Source: Symsagittifera roscoffensis
Lineage: Eukaryota > Xenacoelomorpha > Acoela > Convolutidae
Direction: 5' to 3'
DNA length: 64,000 nucleotides
Assembly (NCBI RefSeq): GCF_963678635.1
Contig: NC_087064.1
Coordinates: forward strand, 1,425,926 to 1,489,925
Notes under the pieces: generated by a model
Database searches by the model: none
What the model was told of the DNA's origin: nothing
What the model saw: the letters and a program-made list of their open reading frames with translations, nothing else
Translations under genes and position numbers: made by a program
Shown here: one piece after another, positions 56,558 through 64,000 of the stretch
Layout of the letters: every line of letters starts with the position of its first letter
Position numbering within the stretch: position 1 is the first letter of the stretch

Positions 56558-59500
56558 CTACATCTCATCCTCCTGCGACACTGACTCTGCACTTTCAGTT
56601 TCTGTGTCTTGCAACACATCGTTAGCTACTCTCACGCTGTTGGAAGCAGTCCTCCAACACTTCTGCTCTTCTACCCTCTGTTTACAACAAGGTAGGGGAT
56701 CCACGTTAGATTCTCTATTCCGGCAGAAGCTGTTGTGGAGACACAACGTCACGTTTCTCTCCAAATCTTCCTTCAACATCTCTTCTTTTTCCCTTCCATT
56801 AAATTCACTCGTCCTGGACGTTCTCTTTACTGCGGTGTTCACTGCATTCCGATGAGTTACAAAAGCTCGCTTGAAACTCCTGCTCCAATGTCCACCCGAT
56901 ACGCACTGTACACTCTGCTGTGCTTCGATATATGCTTCTTAGCATATTCGTACAACCATGCAGTCATTTTGGCTCTAAACCATGGCATCAGACGTCTCCT
57001 GGCCCATATCTTTTTCACTTCCATCGGAATGTTCAAGATTTTGCACATTGTCTCAAAAAGATCTAAATCTTTTAGACAGTCCAATTTGTGCAATTGTTCT
57101 CTCGTTGGCGCCTCCTGTCTATTGTTCTCGTTCACATGAGCTTCCAGCCCTTGTATCGCCATCATAACTCCGACTATCACTGTCGTTATGGGCCGTGATG
57201 AGTCTGGTAAACCCATGGAGAGCAGCTCTCCACAGTCCCAAATCAACACCAGATTACTACGCCCGGGGTACCACCATGTTTGCAGCAAGCAATGGCAGGG
57301 AAACTCATCATGTGTTGACATGATGCTCCTCCAATTACGCTTTCCCGAAGCTTCCAGTAGTGGTTCCACTTCCATCCTCACTCGGTGGACTTCATCATTC
57401 TCATCTACTGCATTGTAATCCGTGACGGTTGATCCTTTCTGCTTTTGTCTTTCAAAGTCACTGAAGTTCCCACTGGCGTATCCCATGAATTTCTTTCCCA
57501 GTATCGACTCTAACTCCTCTTTAGTTCTCTCTGAAACTGCTGAGAACATTTTGCACAGTAACTCATAAGACTTTTCTGACATTCTCGCTAGTCTTACGCA
57601 TTTTGGCACCGAGAAGGCCTGATCCATGATCGTTCTCGTACTTTTCACATTCACAGCTACGAAATGCACCGGTATCTGCTCTTGCACATTGGAGCTAATG
57701 TCGATTCCACCAAATATCGCGCTGCCGACGGTCTGCGATATGTCTCACTGTGTCGGATGTTCATTTCCGCCTCGATCGCTTCCTCCACCTTCCTATGTGT
57801 TTTTGCTCAGTCTGCAAAACTCATGGGAACACTTCTACACTGATGGCAGTGACCATCTCATGTTTCTGTTCTGGTTCAATAGTGACTCTAAAGAACCAAA
57901 CATGCTGTAGAATCCTAGTGCAGTCACTAGATTCACCTCGGTTCCTCCATGGCATTCTGCGATCAGTTCCGTTTCCGTCCTTGTTTTCATCATAACGTTC
58001 CCAGACAATATCGTCAACTGCTTGTGTTGTCTCTCTAGGGTTTTCACGCAATCCAGACTTCCACAAACGTGATCTTCCAGTCCACAGACTTCTGCCAGAC
58101 AGCTACCAGGTTTGATCCAGTATTCTGGTCCCCAGCCAGGCAACTCTACCTTATCTTCTCCGTTGCTCTTAGAGGCTGTCGTCATCACGTTATAGATGAT
58201 ATTAAGATTACGCAGGTTACAGTCTGAGTTCAGTTCCCTCTGTACTTCTTGTGTTGCACGTAATATCGAATCAGCGTTGGGACTAGGACATCATGATAGT
58301 TTCATCAGTTCCCACACCACCATCAAGCTCGTTCTCAGCAGTTCATCTGAGAATCCCAATCCAAACTCCACTCGATTGTCCAATTTTGGTACTGAAGGTG
58401 CAGTCACCTTTTCCTCAAAGACTAGTCCCAGCCTGGTCTGCTGATTAGCAGCGCTTCCTATTGTTGCAATTCTCAACGTGCAGAATCTTGGCACCACTGC
58501 TTGCTCGTAATCAAAGAAGCAATCGCGTATGTCCTCATTTAGGAAAGGGTTGTACGCTATCCCTATGGTTCCGGAAACGTAACTATAGGACTTCTTTCTG
58601 ATTGGTCCACAGTATTCACTGGATTTTGGCAGTGCTCCCATAGATTCCTTAGTGAGCCTCAGCTCTTTGTTTGAGAATCTCCTTATTTCGTCTATTTTCC
58701 TCATGGGTTCTAGTTCCACAGGTTCTTTCATGTTCACTCGCATTGGTTTGCTCTGATATATATCCAAAAGTGCTAGCAAGAGCAAGGCTTTCAATCGTTC
58801 ATCGCCATCTCTGACACAAGTTCTCAGTGCTGGCAATGAAATCTGCACTATCATAAATCGAACGAAACAGTGAGCGTCTCTCCGCTTCGCGATCGCTACT
58901 GCTGCTCCTTCTTGGGTTATCAGATCTCTCATGCTCGTCATTATGAATATCTTTTCTTTCTTTGATCTTTTCCTTTCTTCTGAATCATATTCCGCAAGAG
59001 TCAGTCCAATCATGCACCAGGCGAACCTCAGTTGTAACTCGGTTCTCACATACGGTACCGCTATCAGAGCGTGTATCTTCGGCGTGGTTCTCATTTCTTC
59101 TTCGAAGTACCGTAACAATACTGCTCTCAATGGAAGGCTCACCAACTGCTCTATCGTTTCTACATGCATCTCAGACGATACCAGAGTCCCGTTTGCTTTC
59201 TGCTTCAGGTTGGTGCCTTGCATCATTGTTTCCAAATAACCTTCCATGGCACTTTTGTCTTCCAGAGCCATTAAGTGTCCTCTGGCCGAACTTCTGTACT
59301 CCAACATCTCCATGTATCCACTGGCGGGTTCATCTATCGATACAGTTTCCGACACTGTCAGTCTTTTATATTCCACTGGGACTAGCTGTCCTACAACACT
59401 TCCTTTTCTGTGGTTCATGGGAGACGGTTTAAAGTCTTTCATAGTACTCTCTCCACATTGGCTGAGTATTTCCATTTCTAATGTTGCTCCAGTCAGAGTG

Positions 59501-59640
59501 CGGTCACTCTTCTTGTATTTGTAACCAGTTGATTTTATCCCTGCCATGAGAATGGGTGTCACCATCGCTACATCAGTCCAAATCCTGTCTGTGCCAGGCA
59601 ATCGATCATCAATTCGTCCAAGTTGAAATTATCCATTTTC
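56558..59640 (-). pseudogene. Distal 3' coding block of element 3
   Basis: Matches the unknown protein block of elements 1 and 2 (GLGFSDELLRTSL, ALGFYSMFGSLESLL, MGYASGNFSDFE, LLQTWWYP). Over 57652-58134 I find no difference from 28939-29420 of element 1. No membrane segment and no recognised family. Broken. Confidence 0.6.
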
Positions 59641-60029
59641 TTGTTAGTTTGTTTTTACTATCGATTCGATGTTTTGAAATCAAGTGAGAAATTAAACGAT
59701 CAATCAGGATCTAGAAAAGAGGTCACGAATATCACATTTGTCAACTTTACACTAGTTTTGTATTAAAATTTATTTAAAACAGTCAGATAAAAAGATTTTG
59801 AGCTTAAAATTTTCAAAAATCAATCAGTTTCTAAAATTTTGGAATTCGACCTAAAATTGGACAGTCCAAACTTCAGGTCTAATCGTAAGATCGTCATTCC
59901 GTTGTTCATGATCACTAATACCTTCTTACCCAGGGTCTTAATAACATAACACATAACATAACATAACACACATATCACACACAACACTTTTAGTATGACG
60001 TCTTCCTGCATGCAACCTAAACTCAGCCT
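59641..60029 (-). other. Spacer between pol and 3' block (element 3)
   Basis: AT-rich non-coding DNA homologous to 24670-25053 and 43051-43416, with ATAACATAACA simple repeats. Nothing else seen. Confidence 0.5.
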
Positions 60030-63000
60030 ATACTTAAATAATATTTCTTATGCAAGTATACTTGTATATTAGTATCAGAGAAAAATACGTGTATCAGTGC
60101 ATACAACTCCCGTGGATGCATTCGTCCTCCGGATCGTACACTGGAAGCGAAAACTCCTTCACTTCCCTTTCGACAAGGAAGTCCCTCAATCTCGTCAAGG
60201 ACAAGACTAGATTTTCCGGGTCAACGTGCCGCTTCTCCGTCGCCCTCGTCACCAAGACGGCCCCTATTCCTGGTCTTTGCTTCCAAAGTAATTCTATGTT
60301 TTTATATTCTCTCTTAAAATCCGCTGCTAACGCTGTCTTAAAACTCATGTCTGCTGTTATTGCTATCGCACATGTTCTATTTGTGAGTATGAAATCTGTT
60401 AGTATTATGCTACTTGAGTATTCATTTGGTAAGTTAAAATATTACTCAACTACTCTCTCTATGTCCGGTTTCTTAGGGTCCTCGTGTGTTTCTGCTACTA
60501 GATCACCTGTCTCACTTGCTATTCTTAGTTTTTTTATCAACAAATTTTCAGTGTGGTCAAGTTCTACCCCCACTCCCCGGACAAAAATATCCATCGACGT
60601 CCCCGTCAATCGCATACCGGATATCAAATCGAGGTTGGAAGCCGGAATGAGTAATGGTCCTTCCTGGGCAGCCCAGGAGGGATCATCTCTTGCGGTTTTT
60701 ACGTATCTCAGGCTCCCACGATCTACATCTTGAATCGTGACACTGGTCTCTTTTGGGTCCGACGTCATTTCATTCAGCCATTCCAAGACACGCAAAATCG
60801 TCAAGTCTTGTTCATAAGACTGCTGTTGCTCGTCGTCGAATTCTACCTCGGGCTTGGACCGGTCATCGACCCACTCCTTGTCGTGATCATCGACTATGTC
60901 AATGTCCTGTGACACAGTTATTTCTTATAGACCCACTACTTCTTCCACTATCTTCTTCAGATCTATCCTGTCCACTACGAAGTCGTCACCGTAAGGGTTA
61001 TATTTCTTCTTGGATCTTGTTCTGTCATTCTGTCGAGTCTGTATCGTAAACGGAAGGTCTGGCTCCAAATTCTTGGGGACCTCCATTTGTTCGGGGTCTT
61101 GCCAGTCCTCCTCCGCGTAGGGTAAGGTTTCTTCATCCGCTTCAATCACCTCGTCTGGATCCAGGTCGGGTGGTGAACTTGTTCCTTCCTCTATGACTTC
61201 ATTTCCATCGTTCTTTCCCCTGGTGCCCTTCTCATTGATCTCACAAGCAGGGTCCATCATTAGATAATCCCCTTCTTCCATGTCTGCAGGTATACACCAG
61301 TCTTCTGTCGATGGATTGTGTGGCTTAATGTTTTCGTAATGAGCGGCTCGGCCAGTACTCAATCTATAAAAGCGTCCCTCCTGGTGCACTTCCGTAATCA
61401 TGAAGGGTCCCCTCCACTTTTTTAAAAGCTTTTTTGTTCCTTTCGGTGGTATAACGTTCTGAAATATCCATACGTAGTCTCCTACCGAGTAAGCTATTGC
61501 ACCAGCTGCTTTCTTGTCAAATCTTTTCCTCTGCCTTGCCTGTGCTTGCTGAGTATTTCGTCTACACAAGTCGTTTAACTCCTGTTGACGTCTAATCACA
61601 TCCCTTACATAGACCTGTGGCGACGTTTTCTTACCCTTATACTCTGGGTAGAAGAAAACCAGGGGCTAAGACTTTTCGTGTCCGGTTAGCATCATGTGTG
61701 GACTATCTCCGGTGGTGGAATGTTGCGTGCTGTTATAAGCTCCCGTCACCTGTGGAAGGTATCTGCCCCAATCGGTCATGTACCTGGAACAATAAACCCT
61801 CAGCATCGATACTAACGTTCGATTGTTCCTTTCCACTAAGCCATTCGTCTGGGGATGGTATGTCGTGGAGTGAGCTTGAGCAAACTGTGAGCGTCTCATA
61901 AGTTTTTTCGTGAGTTCTCCCACGACAGCTGTTCCATTATCCGATTGAAATGTCATCGGACAACCATGTCTCGCTATCCACGTATTGATCAGGTGATCGC
62001 ACGTTTCTTCCGCTGAGGCAGTTTTGCAAGGCACGGCCTCTGCATACTTCGTGAAGTGATGTATCATGACCAAGACTTGATTATAACCACTGTCTGTCAC
62101 GCATAACTTTTGGTGATCAATCAGCACCACCTCGTTGAAATCAGACGACTCGATCGACTGCAAAAGAAATCGTAACTTCCTTGGATCCTTGACCTGTTGG
62201 CATGACAGACATGCTGTTACCCACTTCTCGCATGCCTTCTTCATTCCAGGCCACTCAAAGCGCTTCAGGATCCTCTGATATGCTTTGTCGATTCCCTGAT
62301 GGCCCATCTGATCATGCGACCTGAATAAAAGTTCTGTCTGATAGAGTTGCGGCAACACTATCGCGTTATACTTATACAGAACTTTGTCTTCTTCTCTTCT
62401 CTTGCAACCCACAATCCCGTCCTTGTTCAGATATAACCTCCCCTATTTTTGCATAAAGTACTGTCTCAGACTACGGTAACTGTCTTCCTCCAGGTCTCTT
62501 TTTTCCGGAGCACCATTTTCGATCCACGTTTTCAGGTTGCTTGTCATGCGGTCATTTCTCTGCACTCTTAGTAGGTCCGAGAGTCTGTATCTCGCCTTCA
62601 AGTACGTCTTCATGACCCTCATCTGACTATTCAGCTCATTGGGCTGATGCGTGTCTTCTTCCATCTTAACGCACCAAATCTTCACCAACGGCTGTGTTTC
62701 TTGTTCGAACGGCTGAAGACCAGTCCTGACTACCTCTTTTTGTGGCAACAGACTTATTGAACGTTTCGATACCGCTATTGTTTCCAGATCATCCGCTGCG
62801 TTATCAAAGACTCTTTCACCTGGTATGAGGTAGCGATCACTGTCAGGGTCTTGATATACCTCCTTGTCCAGATCCCTTACTCGAGTCTCCACTAGTAGTG
62901 TGTGGATCGCTAGCTCTGACAGTTCCGATCCTGAAATCTCGGACAAAACTTTATTCTCCAGGTCCTGTTTCTCATCAGGAACTTTTTAACCTACATCCGA

Positions 63001-64000
63001 CTCCCCGGACAAATTTCCTTGTCCCGGGTGTCGATCTTCAACTCGCCGGCTCTTCTCACTGTTCGTCTCCCCGGACAAACAATCTCACGCCAGGTTTCGT
63101 TAAACCTTCTCGCCTTCCTTATCCTGGTCCTCAAAGGTAACGATTTTCTTTTGCGTATCTTTCTCCTGTTCTTTCCGTCTGTAAGAAGTACTGGTTAAAA
63201 CCTCGTGGGGTATTGAGGATACTAGTTGCTGAACTACTGTCCTACAATCCCTTTCGTTTTCTTTGTGTTGTCGTCTTGACGGCATGATCTTCACCTTCTC
63301 ACTGACTGTCGGTGATGCCGTAGCTGCTGCCCACTCGGGGTCATCTCTGGTCATTTCTCTCTCTAACAATCCACCCAGCATCCGCATCACTTGCGGTGTG
63401 ACCTGCACCGATTTATCCAATAATTAGAGGCTGTTAATATTCATGCGAGAGAGTTCCTGCTGGACCAGGTTCGAGCGCAGCAACCGGTCCAAGGGCACCC
63501 ATTCCTTCTTGGATAGAATCTTTATCTCGGCTGCTTTCTCTACAGGTAATTCAGGATGTCCTGGGATTGGATGTCCAGACTTATCCAACCATCTCGTCAA
63601 GGGAAGCGCTTCATAAGTTTCCTTGTCCAGAAATGAGAATCCTTCCTTGGTTTCTGCCTGATTGGCTTGCTTCTGTTCCAATATATCATAGAACTCGGTT
63701 TTCTTGCTGAGGTTGTCAGCATTCTGGTGTTTATCACGCGTCTTGTGCTCGATTAACATATGATAGTCATCTAATCTCACTATCCATCTACCAATATAAC
63801 TCTGATCCATCGAGTATGTCTTCAACCAGGATAACGCTCTGTTGTCCACGCGTAACTTGAAGGGAGTGCTCCCCAAGTACGCGCGGTACTTTTCCACAAA
63901 TGTGACCACTGCAAACATTTCATCTCGGTGTCACTTAACACCTTACTGCCATATGCAATGGGACGGAGAACTGTTCTTCCATTCCATTCCTGCTCCTGAT
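60030..64000 (-). pseudogene. Pol region of element 3: RNase H, integrase, macro-like end
   Basis: RNase H fragments (HQNADNLS near 63.72 kb), the charged linker with SGE-type motifs, integrase (SHDQMGHQG, CLSCQQVKD, SDNGT, NGLVERNNRTL, KWRGPFMITEV), the acidic linker (DIVDDHDKEWVDD) and the macro-like domain (TALAADFKREYKN, LVTRATEKRHVDPENL). The macro part is less well preserved here. Variants VVLIDHQKLCVTDS and AVVGELTKKL match element 2. Confidence 0.85.

Larger units (their letters stand above)
54849..64000 (-). mobile_element. Element 3: third giant LTR element, partial (broken)
   Basis: Only the 3' part is in the window: RNase H (about 64.0-63.7 kb), charged linker, integrase (about 62.35-61.34 kb), acidic linker, a macro-like domain (about 60.4-60.03 kb), a short spacer, the distal 3' block (59.6-56.56 kb), 3' non-coding DNA and LTR B. 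It shares subfamily variants with element 2 in pol and with element 1 in the 3' end. The visible part has roughly ten coding breaks, and it retains less of the 3' block than element 2. Gag and the 5' LTR lie beyond the right edge. Confidence 0.9.

Overview
The window is nuclear DNA of an animal, probably an invertebrate. It holds spliced host genes for a mitochondrial ribosomal protein and a WD40 protein, AT-rich non-coding DNA, tRNA-derived repeat relics, and more than 50 kb of Ty3/gypsy-type LTR retroelements. The phylum cannot be fixed from the sequence. Splice acceptors only 2 and 10 nt before the start codons of the two host genes would suit a lineage with spliced-leader trans-splicing, but ordinary 5'UTR introns would look the same.

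Region 1 (1-11203) is host DNA read on the minus strand. A WD40 protein (WDR43/Utp5-like, N-terminal part) runs off the left edge. Upstream of it lies MRPL24 in two coding exons (10726-11163 and 2085-2324) separated by an 8.4 kb intron. The intron is full of short repeats: a 391 bp foldback element, weaker inverted repeats, three tRNA-like SINE relics, and a 1.1-1.2 kb direct duplication built on a degenerate shorter period.

Region 2 (11204-64000) is three related giant LTR elements. Element 1 (11204-32220, plus) and element 2 (32453-55762, minus) face each other tail to tail across 232 bp. Element 3 (54849 to beyond 64000, minus) is in tandem with element 2 and shares one LTR with it. All three are fossils with many coding breaks. 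At 21-23 kb they are about three times the usual size of an animal gypsy element. The order of parts is LTR, a roughly 3 kb leader, Gag (coiled coil, capsid-like segment, two zinc knuckles), protease, RT, RNase H, integrase with a GPY/F end, an acidic linker, and then a macro-domain-like segment at the Pol C-terminus. A large 3' block follows, with a coiled-coil/SGNH (GDSL) hydrolase-like protein, in element 2 a second SGNH-like segment, and long proteins I cannot assign. I saw no convincing envelope protein.

The strongest signals that a plain gene list misses are these. (1) A 14-bp motif, consensus AATCCGGAGGGGTC, is repeated 15-16 times in each leader, and in the dense part the spacings are almost all 16 or 25 bp. 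(2) Two LTR types (A, B) are paired crosswise (A-B in element 1, B-A in element 2). Coding variants switch the same way, as expected if two inverted elements recombined and inverted the DNA between them. (3) A tract of about 480 bp shows no difference that I can find between elements 1 and 3, inside sequence that otherwise differs by several percent. (4) The purine-rich motif next to the 3' LTR recurs inside pol, in more than one reading frame. (5) Paired hairpins are conserved in all LTRs although the surrounding U3 has diverged.
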